From positions 1-51,683 of the IMG/VR virus record IMGVR_UViG_3300028840_004198: a stretch of 51,683 nt of DNA, one strand, 5' to 3'. Under the pieces are notes generated by a model. It was not told the DNA's origin, did no database searches, and saw only the letters and a program-made list of their open reading frames with translations. Origin of the DNA: a virus. Position 1 is the stretch's first letter, and each line of letters starts with the position of its first letter. This document shows, piece after piece, positions 6,887-14,948 of this stretch. A program made the translations under genes and the position numbers.

Positions 6887-7540
6887 CTACCAGTCGTCGA
6901 CCGTCGCGTCGTCGTCGATCATGTCGAGCAGTGCCGGCAGACGCTTCTGCACGGCCTCGGTAACCTCCGGGTCCCGCTCATCGATGGGCTCGGGTTCGGC
7001 CGGCTCGGTCTCCTCGTCTTCCTCCTCCGGGAAGACCTCGCTCGGGAGCAGGGCCGGCTTGTCCTTGCCGCCCAGGGACGCGTCTCGGCGCACCAGGCGG
7101 TCCATTCGCACGTGGGCCGTCTTCTTGGTCACGGGCTCGCCAGATCGGGCGTCTACGCGCTTCGCCGTGGCCCAGACGCGGGCCGGGGTGATGATCGTGA
7201 CGGCCGACCAGCCGGAGCTGCCCCAGGCGGCCCAGGCGGTCGTCCCCTTGCAGACCGACCAGTCGGCCAGGAAGCGGGTGCCGCGCAGCTCGGCCAGGTG
7301 CTTCGCCTTGATCTCTTCCTCCGTGGGGGGCGGCGGCGGAGGTGGCGGAGGCGGTGGTGGAGCGTAGGGGTCGGGAGGTACGTCGAGCTGGCGGGCATCG
7401 GCCTCGGCCAGCGTGATCCTCAGCCTACGCCGCCACGAGCGCAGCTTCTTCGCGCAGCTCGGCTCCTTGTGGAACGGCTTGTAGTGGGCGATCCACTTCC
7501 TTGCCGAGCGGATCGTCTTCAGGATGTCTCGGTCAGTCAT
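6887..7540 (-). CDS. Hypothetical protein with polyproline tract
   Basis: A 217-aa protein with a basic helical N-terminus, then an uninterrupted run of 12 prolines at about residues 61-72, a middle domain rich in Trp and Ala, and a strongly acidic C-terminal tail (Glu/Asp/Pro). The proline run is coded by mixed CCN codons rather than one repeated codon, so it is kept at the protein level and is not simple slippage. A run this long normally demands EF-P during translation and may act as a rigid spacer. Its start overlaps the end of the next upstream gene by 8 bases, so the two are translationally coupled. No family recognised. Confidence 0.65.
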   Translation of the reverse strand: MTDRDILKTIRSARKWIAHYKPFHKEPSCAKKLRSWRRRLRITLAEADARQLDVPPDPYAPPPPPPPPPPPPTEEEIKAKHLAELRGTRFLADWSVCKGTTAWAAWGSSGWSAVTIITPARVWATAKRVDARSGEPVTKKTAHVRMDRLVRRDASLGGKDKPALLPSEVFPEEEDEETEPAEPEPIDERDPEVTEAVQKRLPALLDMIDDDATVDDW

Positions 7541-7736
7541 TCGCCTTCCACTTCTTGCGGTGACGGATCACGGCCTTCGCGACCTCCTCTGACGTCTTAC
7601 CGAAGATGTCGGCGATCAAGCAGACCGTCACGTAGCATGAGACCCACTCCATGTTGAGGGCGTCGTCGCTGCCAGCCTCGTCGTTGTGGCTGATCCAGGC
7701 GACTGCCTCGTGGTAGCTTGCCCTCTTACCCTTCAC
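7533..7736 (-). CDS. Small phage hypothetical protein
   Basis: A 67-aa protein. The opening, KGKRASYHEAVAWISHNDE, is of a type common in short uncharacterised phage proteins (basic start, then an EAV-WI-NDE helix). The C-terminus, GKTSEEVAKAVIRHRKK, looks like a DNA-contacting or recognition-like helix with a basic end, so a small regulator is conceivable. It overlaps the gene on each side by a few bases, placing it in a three-gene minus-strand operon with the genes at 7726-8013 and 6887-7540. Function unknown. Confidence 0.65.
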   Translation of the reverse strand: MKGKRASYHEAVAWISHNDEAGSDDALNMEWVSCYVTVCLIADIFGKTSEEVAKAVIRHRKKWKAND

Positions 7737-8013
7737 TGATCGTCCCCTTGGTCTCCTCGGTGATCTTGTGGGCAGCCTTGGCGATCCTCTCCGCGACCGG
7801 TACGCGACCGGTCAGCTTGAAGGTGCGCGAGCGGTGCTTGGCGGCGGCGCGGCCGATGGTGCGGAGAAAGAGCCTGCCAACGCACCGGTTGTCCACGAAC
7901 AGCCACCTGTTGATGTGAAAGACGAGACCGTGGCAGTCAGCCCCAGTGCGGTCGTCTGCGAGGTCCGCGCACAGGTCGCGGATCTCGATCAGGTTGGGGT
8001 CTGTGAGGGTCAT
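7726..8013 (-). CDS. Small hypothetical protein, first gene of a minus-strand operon
   Basis: A 95-aa basic protein of unknown function, with an acidic N-terminal helix and an Arg/Lys-rich second half. I chose the ATG at 8013 because AAGGAGAG lies just upstream, whereas a start at 8058 would place 15 extra low-quality residues in the divergent promoter region. GGGTAGAAG immediately upstream matches eight of nine bases of the element before the island's other genes. It overlaps the next gene (7533-7736) by 11 bases. A lead position in the operon is the only clue to its role. Confidence 0.6.
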   Translation of the reverse strand: MTLTDPNLIEIRDLCADLADDRTGADCHGLVFHINRWLFVDNRCVGRLFLRTIGRAAAKHRSRTFKLTGRVPVAERIAKAAHKITEETKGTISEG

Positions 8014-8103
8014 GTTCTCTCCTTCTACCCTCTCAACAACCCCACTGCCCGTTCTCACAGGTTTTCCCTAAGTAGCTCTGTGGTCTAGCTCTGCGCCGCA
8101 CGT

Positions 8104-8109
8104 TAGGAT
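8104..8109 (+). promoter_or_regulatory. Putative -10 box before the neck operon
   Basis: TAGGAT lies in the 118-base divergent gap (8014-8131) between the minus-strand island and the plus-strand neck genes. Initiation near 8116 would leave a ~15-nt leader with AGGAG, then the ATG at 8132. No convincing -35 box. Nothing else is seen in the gap. Confidence 0.45.
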
Positions 8110-8131
8110 GGTGGTGGACCCAGGAGCAGCC

Positions 8132-8968
8132 ATGACCGTAGCGCCCGAGCCTCCTGCACCAGATGACCTCCCGGCGATCTCCGGCCAGGGGAAGAGCGAG
8201 GAGGAGCACTGGCGATGGGTGCTTCGCAAGCTCGGCGGAGGCATCATCGACATCGAGCTGACCTCGCCCGGCGACATCGACCCGCTCACCGACCAGCCGT
8301 TCCCGCCAGGCGAGACGCACTACGACGACTGCATGGACGAGACCCGGCGCTGGTACGCTGAACGAGTCGGTGTCAAGAAGGTGCTCCAGATTCCCTTGGC
8401 CAACGGGCAGACCTCTTACCTCATGCCGCCCGACGTCATCGAGGTGATCCGGGTCGACTACCCGAACTACCAGCTGCCGACGCTCGACGCCGACCAGTTC
8501 AGCTACACCTACTTCAGCCTCCTGTTCGGCCAGTGGACGAACCCGAACGTCGCGCCGCTGCCCTACTCGGACCTCGTGCAGCGTCTCCAGTATCTCGAGG
8601 AGATTGGCCGGATCTTCTCGACCGACCGGGACTGGGAGTGGACGAAGGAAACGCGCACTCTCGAGATCATGCCGCCACCATCATCCGTCAGCTCCGGGCT
8701 GACCACCGCGCTGGTGACCGTGCACACGTGGACCGTCGATGCTCGCCAGCTCGACCCGCAAGAGTCCGGCTTCTTCCGCCGGAAACTCCTGGCCGAGGCG
8801 ATGGGCACGCTGGGGAACATCCGCATGACCGTCGACTCGTGGCCGTCGATCGCCGGTGACCGGACCATGAACGGCACCGACCTCATGTCCAACGCCGAGA
8901 CGCTCATCGAGAAGCTCAACCAGGACATCCTCAACTGGAAGCGCGCCGTTCCGATCATCACCGGGTAG
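8132..8968 (+). CDS. Neck protein, T4 gp13-like
   Basis: A 278-aa head-completion protein that would seal the portal vertex and accept the tail. WVLRKLGGGIIDIELT (residues ~29-44) closely follows the T4 gp13 opening (ILRRLGAPIINVELT), and the middle has the gp13-like pattern of an acidic helix followed by a beta-rich segment around PPDVIEVIRVDYP. The ATG at 8132 has AGGAG at the right distance; an upstream ATG at 8108 overlaps the -10 box and is rejected. The next gene but one is gp14-like, as expected for neck genes. Confidence 0.75.
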   Translation: MTVAPEPPAPDDLPAISGQGKSEEEHWRWVLRKLGGGIIDIELTSPGDIDPLTDQPFPPGETHYDDCMDETRRWYAERVGVKKVLQIPLANGQTSYLMPPDVIEVIRVDYPNYQLPTLDADQFSYTYFSLLFGQWTNPNVAPLPYSDLVQRLQYLEEIGRIFSTDRDWEWTKETRTLEIMPPPSSVSSGLTTALVTVHTWTVDARQLDPQESGFFRRKLLAEAMGTLGNIRMTVDSWPSIAGDRTMNGTDLMSNAETLIEKLNQDILNWKRAVPIITG

Positions 8969-8971
8969 CCG

Positions 8972-9430
8972 ATGGCCCACGAACCGCAGAAGAAGTTCGA
9001 CCCCTACGTCGCGATCCGAGACCCTGACAGCCTCCCGCCGCTGGTGATCTCGGGGATGTACTCGCACATCATGCGTGAGGCGTCTGGCAACGATCCGACC
9101 GAGGACGACTTCATCAAGGCGTTCAACGTCGTCACGTGGGGCCTGCTCACGGCCGGACCCAAGCGGGACGGCTCCGAGGCCCGGATCAAGCCGCATGGTC
9201 GGGACGAGAGCCGCGTTCAGCTGACCCACAGGGGGAAGCAGCGAGAGCGCGAGATGTTCATGCGTGAGCGGCAGCCGCTCCGGCACAGGAAGCGGCGGGG
9301 CGGCAAGCGGCCTCCTCCGATCGTCAAGTTCACGGTCAAGGCCAGGAAGCTGCGCGGTTGGGCCAGGGGGCTCTACGAGGACGCGCCCGAGAAGTACTCG
9401 CAGAGCTGGCGGGAGGTGAACCGTGGCTGA
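8972..9430 (+). CDS. Hypothetical protein between neck genes
   Basis: A 152-aa strongly basic protein (Arg/Lys-rich from residue ~60 on) lying between the gp13-like and gp14-like genes. It starts 3 bases after one and overlaps the other by 8 bases, so it belongs to the neck operon. The basic C-terminal half, with clusters such as RHRKRRGGKR, could contact DNA or the acidic surface of a partner. No family recognised; a packaging or neck-assembly accessory is an inference from position only. Confidence 0.65.
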   Translation: MAHEPQKKFDPYVAIRDPDSLPPLVISGMYSHIMREASGNDPTEDDFIKAFNVVTWGLLTAGPKRDGSEARIKPHGRDESRVQLTHRGKQREREMFMRERQPLRHRKRRGGKRPPPIVKFTVKARKLRGWARGLYEDAPEKYSQSWREVNRG

Positions 9431-10211
9431 TGTGCGACCGCCCACCCCACCGGATTACGAGTACGGCCAGTTCAAGGCCCTCCCCGGCACCAGCGGCGTG
9501 GCTGGTGTTCCCGACACGTTCTACGGCACGCGCAACAAGGCGTACGCCGACTTCATCTCGCGCCAGCTCACTCGCCTGCGCGGGGTGAACGCCTACTACT
9601 ACGTGCTCGAGGATCAGAACAGGCGGATCGATGGCGATCACCCGCTGTCGAACGCGGGCCACCGGAGCAAGCTCGCGACGCCGGAGACACAGCCCGACGA
9701 TCCGTTCGCCAGGAAGAAGCACGCCGGTCTCGCGCTCTACGGCGAGCGCGTGATCATCAAGAGCCGGATCGACTCCGCCAAGCGGGAGATCCAGCCTGAC
9801 TGGCCCTACATGCAGCCGATCCTCGTTCGCGGGCGAGTGGACAACGTCGAGCACGAGCAGGAGCCAGACGAGCGCGGCGTGATCTACGTCCGCCGGTGCG
9901 ACTTCTACCTCGCGCGAGTGCTGTGCGACCGGGAATGGAACCTCCAGCCGCGTCCTGGCGACGTCGTCCGCTTCACCAAAGGGCTCGACATGTACATGGA
10001 CGTGGAGGACGTCGACCGAGACAGCGAGGGAGGCCGGTTCGGCGGCGACGGCTTCTTCACCGCCTACAAGATGATCCTCGTGAAGTCCTCCAAGTACGAG
10101 CCGCAGCGCAAGATCGCCGAGCGGAAGCTCTCAGAGTCGCCGCCGGACGGGTCGACTGGCGATACAACGCCTGGTGACCTCTCGCCGGACTCGCCGCCGC
10201 CGAGAGCGTAA
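9423..10211 (+). CDS. Neck protein, T4 gp14-like
   Basis: A 262-aa protein. RLRGVNAYYYVLED (residues ~48-61) corresponds to the T4 gp14 segment around RGVECYYVPRE, followed by LALYGERVIIKSRID and RPGDVVRFT, which match the later gp14 pattern of a beta domain with a PxxGD turn. gp14 forms the neck ring joining head and tail. The last ~35 residues are a Ser/Pro/Asp-rich tail that looks disordered. The GTG start overlaps the previous gene, and its TAA is followed directly by the next ATG. Confidence 0.75.
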   Translation: MADVRPPTPPDYEYGQFKALPGTSGVAGVPDTFYGTRNKAYADFISRQLTRLRGVNAYYYVLEDQNRRIDGDHPLSNAGHRSKLATPETQPDDPFARKKHAGLALYGERVIIKSRIDSAKREIQPDWPYMQPILVRGRVDNVEHEQEPDERGVIYVRRCDFYLARVLCDREWNLQPRPGDVVRFTKGLDMYMDVEDVDRDSEGGRFGGDGFFTAYKMILVKSSKYEPQRKIAERKLSESPPDGSTGDTTPGDLSPDSPPPRA

Positions 10212-10970
10212 ATGGCTAAGTTCATTAAGGTTACGACGACAGGGAAGCTACCCAAGAACCTCCAGCGAGACGTGATGAAGCGCGTCCGAGCTGCGGGCAC
10301 GGTCGCGGGTCGCGCCATCGCCCAGGGCATTCAGGAGGATGTGAGAAAGCGGATCCCGAGAGGCGAGAAGTGGCTCGATCTCTACCGTGATGCGATCCAG
10401 TACCTCGAGATCGACAGCAAGGACGAGTGGGCCATCGCCGGACTTTCGAGGACGACACTCACCACGGTCCCGGCCGAGAGCACTCAGATCAAGATCGGTG
10501 GATCGAGCCCGATCGCGGCCGAGCTGGCGAAGCACAATCCGTGGACCGTGGACATGCTTCCGCCAGTCTCGGGTGGTATCCCAGCTGAGGCCGAGGTTCG
10601 GCCGGCTTCCGTAACCGAGATGGACGGTCATCGCCGACGTCTACGCGAGGTCTACGCTGACGTCGTGAACAAGATCACGCAGCTCGGCGCGACGGTGACC
10701 GACGGTGTGAAGCCCTCGATCAACGGCAAGGTCTTCATCGATCTCGTGTTCCTCCAGATGCGTCTGGAGCACGGTCTGGGCGGGTTCCCGCGAGTTCCGC
10801 ACTGGCTGAAGACGGCCAGATCGGCGAAGAACCAGGCCCCGGCGTGGGTTGCCAATGCTGGCCGAGAGATCAGGGAAGCGCTGGCCGGCGGTCGGCTGGA
10901 TGAGGTGGACAAACTGGCCGATAGCCTGCGAAAGCGGCTGGAGAAACGACGGGACGAGAGCTGGCTGTAG
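10212..10970 (+). CDS. Putative tail-completion/neck accessory protein
   Basis: A 252-aa protein that opens with FIKVTTTGKLPKNLQRDVMKRV and then AGRAIAQGIQEDVRKRIP. This opening resembles HK97 gp10-type tail-completion proteins, where a basic amphipathic helix precedes a region binding the tail terminator. The second half has several basic helices (LADSLRKRLEKRRDE at the end). It follows the gp14-like gene immediately, which suits a head-tail joining role. The family match is weak; the operon position is the stronger argument. Confidence 0.55.
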   Translation: MAKFIKVTTTGKLPKNLQRDVMKRVRAAGTVAGRAIAQGIQEDVRKRIPRGEKWLDLYRDAIQYLEIDSKDEWAIAGLSRTTLTTVPAESTQIKIGGSSPIAAELAKHNPWTVDMLPPVSGGIPAEAEVRPASVTEMDGHRRRLREVYADVVNKITQLGATVTDGVKPSINGKVFIDLVFLQMRLEHGLGGFPRVPHWLKTARSAKNQAPAWVANAGREIREALAGGRLDEVDKLADSLRKRLEKRRDESWL

Positions 10971-10997
10971 TTTATGGCGGCCAGCGGCCCTCCACCG

Positions 10998-11003
10998 TAG
11001 AAT
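10998..11003 (+). promoter_or_regulatory. Putative -10 box of a leaderless gene
   Basis: TAGAAT ends exactly six bases before the ATG at 11010, and no Shine-Dalgarno is present in the 39-base gap after the previous gene. Initiation at or next to the ATG would give a leaderless mRNA. The same box-plus-six-bases layout is seen before the genes starting at 6452 and 18196 on the minus strand. Confidence 0.45.
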
Positions 11004-11009
11004 GTGCCC

Positions 11010-11804
11010 ATGCCGTCGCTCGAGTTCGGACACCGGACCGGCCACATCGACCTGATCGATTACGATCAGGGGATCGTTGAGGGTCTCGGCGCGCAGCTCG
11101 ACGCGGAGAAGAATCAGTACTACCTACCGCTCGACGGCGTCTTCGTTGAGCCCGCGAACAGCAACGACGCGCCGATCAAGATCGAGCGCGCGTTAGTCGG
11201 GTTCAAGCAGTCGGAGCCCACCGACCAGGAGTGGGAGCTTCCCTGCGTTCTCGTCATTCGCGACGACGTGACACCATCCCAGCAGCGCGTCTGGTCGCCG
11301 ACGCTCTCTTACCGCCTGCCGGCCGAAGGTGCCGTACGGATCTCGGTTGGCCAAGATCTCGGCTGGTCTCACTACGAGATCAAGGAGCGGGAGTGGCCCT
11401 ACGACTTCACGTACACGGTCGAGTGCTGGAGCCGGCACCGGACTGTCGCCCAGGTGCTTCTCCAGATGGTGATGGTTCGGTATCCTCTCTATGGTGAAGT
11501 CACGGTGGTCGACGGCCTCGGAGTCGAGCGCGTCTACCATACGTTTCAGGAGGGGACAGCGGATCTCACGGAGATCAACTCGCTCGTCGATCGGGTGTGT
11601 GGGCTCAGCCTGTCACTTCGCGTCGAAGGGGAACTGACGCTCGACAAGGTGCCCACGGTCGTCCCGGGATTCGTCGGAGGAACGCAGCCTGATCCAATCG
11701 AGCCGGTTGATCCGAACAACCCTGGTCCCGATCCGGGAGGCGGCGGCCTCTACGGCGACGGACAGCCGATGAAGCGGGTTACCGCCATAGGGAGTGACGA
11801 ATGA
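11010..11804 (+). CDS. Putative tail terminator/sheath-completion protein
   Basis: A 264-aa protein lying between neck genes and the sheath, where gp15-like or other tail-terminator proteins are encoded. It has a beta-rich middle (FTYTVECWSRHRTVAQVLLQ), typical of terminator-type proteins that close the tube and sheath, and a Pro/Asp/Gly-rich C-terminal tail (from residue ~225) that looks disordered. I prefer the ATG at 11010 to the GTG at 11004, because a -10-like TAGAAT runs up to 11003. The stop overlaps the next start (ATGA). The functional call is from position and composition. Confidence 0.5.
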   Translation: MPSLEFGHRTGHIDLIDYDQGIVEGLGAQLDAEKNQYYLPLDGVFVEPANSNDAPIKIERALVGFKQSEPTDQEWELPCVLVIRDDVTPSQQRVWSPTLSYRLPAEGAVRISVGQDLGWSHYEIKEREWPYDFTYTVECWSRHRTVAQVLLQMVMVRYPLYGEVTVVDGLGVERVYHTFQEGTADLTEINSLVDRVCGLSLSLRVEGELTLDKVPTVVPGFVGGTQPDPIEPVDPNNPGPDPGGGGLYGDGQPMKRVTAIGSDE

Positions 11805-12115
11805 GGACTCAGTACTACCAGGTCACCGGGCGCGGTCCGTGGATGGTGGACTTTCCCGGAGGCGTGACGAAGGCACATCGGCCCGGCCAGATCTTCGAGG
11901 CCAGTCCCTCGAACAAGGGCGTCGTGCGCGGGCTGCGAGCGAAGCGGCTCCGTCAGCTGTCGGATCGCGAGGCCAATGCCCTGCGGGCGACGAAGGTGGC
12001 GACCGCCGTCAAGCCGAGGCCACTCCCGGCCCCCAAGAAGACCCCGTCGCCCAAGCCGAAGCCGGCGCGGGCGGATGACACTCCCATCGCGATCCTCGAC
12101 GACGAGCCCAAGTAG
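11801..12115 (+). CDS. Small basic hypothetical protein before the sheath
   Basis: A 104-aa protein. The first ~60 residues look like a compact beta domain (YYQVTGRGPWMVDFPGG), and the rest is a Lys/Pro-rich linker (KPRPLPAPKKTPSPKPKP) ending in an acidic tail. Short proteins of this kind are often found next to sheath genes, but no family is recognised. The start overlaps the previous stop by 4 bases, so it is co-translated with the putative terminator protein. The 42-base gap before the sheath holds only a ribosome site. Confidence 0.6.
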   Translation: MRTQYYQVTGRGPWMVDFPGGVTKAHRPGQIFEASPSNKGVVRGLRAKRLRQLSDREANALRATKVATAVKPRPLPAPKKTPSPKPKPARADDTPIAILDDEPK

Positions 12116-12157
12116 GCTCGGTCCGCAACCAGCCAAGAGAGAGCTTAGGAGAGCGCC

Positions 12158-14920
12158 GTGGCCCAACTCGAAATCCTCAGCCCAGGTGTCTACGGCTTCG
12201 AGAAGGAGCCGTCTCGTGCCCCCGAGGGCATCTCTCCCGCGAAGGCGGCGTTCGTCGGATGGACCGACGAGGGACCGAGCAACACGCCGGTCGAGGTCCG
12301 CTCGACCGTCGAGTTCGAGCGGGTCTTCGGCCAGATCTCGTCATTAGGTCTGGTCCCGATCGGGATCCAGGGCTTCTTCGGGAACGGTGGACAGCGGGCC
12401 TACATCGTCCGTGTGGTTCCGTCCGATGCCATCTCGGCGTGGGCGAACATCGACGCGTCGCCTGGCCCCACCAAGTGGACCTTCACCATGAAGGGTGAGG
12501 GGACCTGGGGGAACACGACCCGGATCCACATCCGAGGGAACCGCAACTTCCTCGACCGGACGGCCGGCGCCGAGCAGTGGGGGAAGTTCGACCTGCTCGT
12601 CCTCCGTCCTTCGGAGTTCGACGCCTCGATCCTCGTCTCCGAGGAGACCTACGAGGCGGTCCAGTTCACCGACCCGGACGCGGCCGACTACGTCACCACC
12701 GTCCTCACCGATCCCCGGCGGCCCTCCCAGCTGGTGGAGATCACCGAAGGCGCGGGCGGCACGCCGAGCGGGTTGCTCCCCTCATACGAGGAGGACGAGG
12801 TGCTGGTGGCCGGCGGATCGGTCAACGGCATCGACACGCAGTTCTCGGGGACGCTCTCGGCCGGCGCCTGCCTGGACAACACGCTGCGGATCGTCGCGGC
12901 CGATGCCCAGCAGGACGACGAGGGCCAGACGCCAACACCGGCGGTCGACGGGATCGAGACATCGTTCGCGATGACGCTCCCGACGACGCCGGTGCTCGAC
13001 GGCAGCCTGCGGCTGTTCTACGCCAAGGTCAGCAACCAGTTCGACAACCTCGGCAGCGGCCCGTTCGCGCTCGGCACGGTCAACGGAGCCGACACGTCCT
13101 TCCAGATCGCGGCTGGCGCGCTGACCGCTCCCGTCTACCGGGAGAACACGGTCTTCCAGCTCCGCTACGCGATCGTGGCCGGTCCTTCGCCGGAGACGCT
13201 GGTCGCGTCGTCGCCGGGTGGCAACTACGACCTCAGCACGGCACCGCTGACCGGCACGCCGGTTCACCCCGGCACTGTCGCCATCGCGGTGACGACCGTG
13301 GACGACGGCGCGCAGGTCATCCTCGACGACGGGCTCGGCAACCTGGTGAACCCCCTGGCCATGCCGGGCGGCGGGACCATCAACTACGTCACCGGTGCCA
13401 TGACCGGGCTCGTGACCGGATCGCTGGGCGGCGGGCTGGTGCTCACCAGCACGGTCATCGCGACCTACAACGCGTCGGCGATCATCACCAAGGCGGCCGG
13501 CACGGACAACCTGGAGCAGGGAGTCGCTCTCGCGGGCGCGCTCGGCGTGGGCACGAACACGATCGACCTGGTGGACGACGTGTCCAACCCGACCCAGAGC
13601 GGCCTGATCGACTTCGAAGCCTCGGTGGCTCCGATCGGCAGCACGGACATCCTGGTGGACTACGTTCCGCTCGGGATCGTGAACGGCGACGTGGCCGGAG
13701 ACCTGACCGAGCTGGGCGGTGTCGCTGGTGCAGCTGGCTCGGTCGACTACGTCACCGGGATCATCGCCCTCACCACGCTCGTGGCCCCGAGGAACACGAC
13801 CACGATCGACGCCGACTACCAGTCGGGCCAGGTCGCGACCGACGATGGGCTCGGCAACCTGGTCGGAGACGTGGACGCGGCCGGTGCCAACACGATCGAC
13901 TACGACACCGGCGCCTGGGACCTGACCTGGGACAGCGCGCCGACGGCCGGCACCGCCATCCTGGGCAACTACACCGGGCTCGCCGACTCGGCGGAGTGGC
14001 AGATGTCCGGCGGTGTCAACGGCACGGCCGTCACCCGCGCGGACATCTCGGCCGCCGCCTTGGAGTCCAGCAAGCAGGGGATCTACGCCCTCGACCTGGT
14101 CGAGGAGCCCCTCAACGTCGTGGTGCCGGACTTCGAGGGCTCGGAATTCGTGCAGTTCGACATGGTCCAGTTCGCCAAGAACCGGCCGGACCTGCGCTAC
14201 CTGATCATGTGCTACGCCAACGGCACGACCGTGAGCGAGGCGATCAAGTACATCCAGGTCGACCAGGCGTGGGACGAGAAGATCGGGGCGATGTACTACC
14301 CCAACATCTACTTCGTCAACCCGCTCACCGATCGGGTCGAGCTGGTGCCGGTGTCGCCGCTCGTGGCCGGCGTCTACGCTCGCACGGCGAACGTCAAGAA
14401 CGTCGGGAAGGCCCCCGGTGGTGTCGAGGACGGCGCGCTCAACGCGGTCGGCGTCGTCGCCGCCGAGTTCGTGCTGGAGAAGACCGACCGGGACAACCTC
14501 TACCAGTCGAGGATCAACCCGATCATCTCGAGCGACGCGACCGGGATCGCCGTCTGGGGGGTTCGCAGTCTCTCGCGAGAGAGGCGCTGGCGATACATCA
14601 ACGCGCGCACGCTGCACATGTTCCTGATGTACGCGACCAGCCTCAACCTCCAGTGGGCTGTGTTCGAGAACAACGGGCCGCCGTTGTGGGCGAAGATCGA
14701 GACCGCCCTCAAGGGCTACTACGGCTCGCTGTTCCGTCTCGGCTACTTCGCCGGCGAGACCGAGGCCGAGGCGTTCTTCGTGACGTGCAACGCCACGAAC
14801 AACAACGCCGCGACCGTGGCCGATGGCAAGGCGATCATCGACATCGGGTTCAACCCCGGCACGCCGGCGGAGTTCATCATCTTCACCCTCCAGCAGCCGG
14901 TCGGCACGCAGATCTCGTAG
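12158..14920 (+). CDS. Tail sheath protein with inserted beta modules
   Basis: A 920-aa contractile sheath protein, longer than T4 gp18 (659 aa). The N-terminus, LEILSPGVYGFEKEPSRAPE, and the conserved C-terminal domain (VWGVRSLSRERRWRYINARTLHMF, then a strand near the end) are typical of myovirus sheaths. The extra length is a surface region at residues ~215-610. It contains three short repeats built on (V/A)NGIDTxF plus a downstream strand, then larger beta modules at ~358-439, ~500-554 and ~555-608. The GTG start has AGGAG about seven bases upstream. The repeated modules probably project outward, where T4 gp18 also has its variable domains. Confidence 0.92.
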   Translation: MAQLEILSPGVYGFEKEPSRAPEGISPAKAAFVGWTDEGPSNTPVEVRSTVEFERVFGQISSLGLVPIGIQGFFGNGGQRAYIVRVVPSDAISAWANIDASPGPTKWTFTMKGEGTWGNTTRIHIRGNRNFLDRTAGAEQWGKFDLLVLRPSEFDASILVSEETYEAVQFTDPDAADYVTTVLTDPRRPSQLVEITEGAGGTPSGLLPSYEEDEVLVAGGSVNGIDTQFSGTLSAGACLDNTLRIVAADAQQDDEGQTPTPAVDGIETSFAMTLPTTPVLDGSLRLFYAKVSNQFDNLGSGPFALGTVNGADTSFQIAAGALTAPVYRENTVFQLRYAIVAGPSPETLVASSPGGNYDLSTAPLTGTPVHPGTVAIAVTTVDDGAQVILDDGLGNLVNPLAMPGGGTINYVTGAMTGLVTGSLGGGLVLTSTVIATYNASAIITKAAGTDNLEQGVALAGALGVGTNTIDLVDDVSNPTQSGLIDFEASVAPIGSTDILVDYVPLGIVNGDVAGDLTELGGVAGAAGSVDYVTGIIALTTLVAPRNTTTIDADYQSGQVATDDGLGNLVGDVDAAGANTIDYDTGAWDLTWDSAPTAGTAILGNYTGLADSAEWQMSGGVNGTAVTRADISAAALESSKQGIYALDLVEEPLNVVVPDFEGSEFVQFDMVQFAKNRPDLRYLIMCYANGTTVSEAIKYIQVDQAWDEKIGAMYYPNIYFVNPLTDRVELVPVSPLVAGVYARTANVKNVGKAPGGVEDGALNAVGVVAAEFVLEKTDRDNLYQSRINPIISSDATGIAVWGVRSLSRERRWRYINARTLHMFLMYATSLNLQWAVFENNGPPLWAKIETALKGYYGSLFRLGYFAGETEAEAFFVTCNATNNNAATVADGKAIIDIGFNPGTPAEFIIFTLQQPVGTQIS
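13229..13471 (+). repeat. Beta-rich module, sheath copy 1
   Basis: This codes for sheath residues ~358-439. DLSTAPLTGTPVHPGTVAI, then DDGLGNL, GTINYVTGAMTG and ATYNA align along the whole length with the fibre segment at 35106-35339 (DLSTTPL, ITPGTVVI, DDGAGNL, GTISYATGAMTG, AAYDT). A shorter copy (DDGLGNLVG, NTIDYDTGAW, NYTGL) lies at 13820-13980. Confidence 0.7.
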
Positions 14921-14948
14921 GCGGGTCGGGCAAGGATAGGAGACAGAC

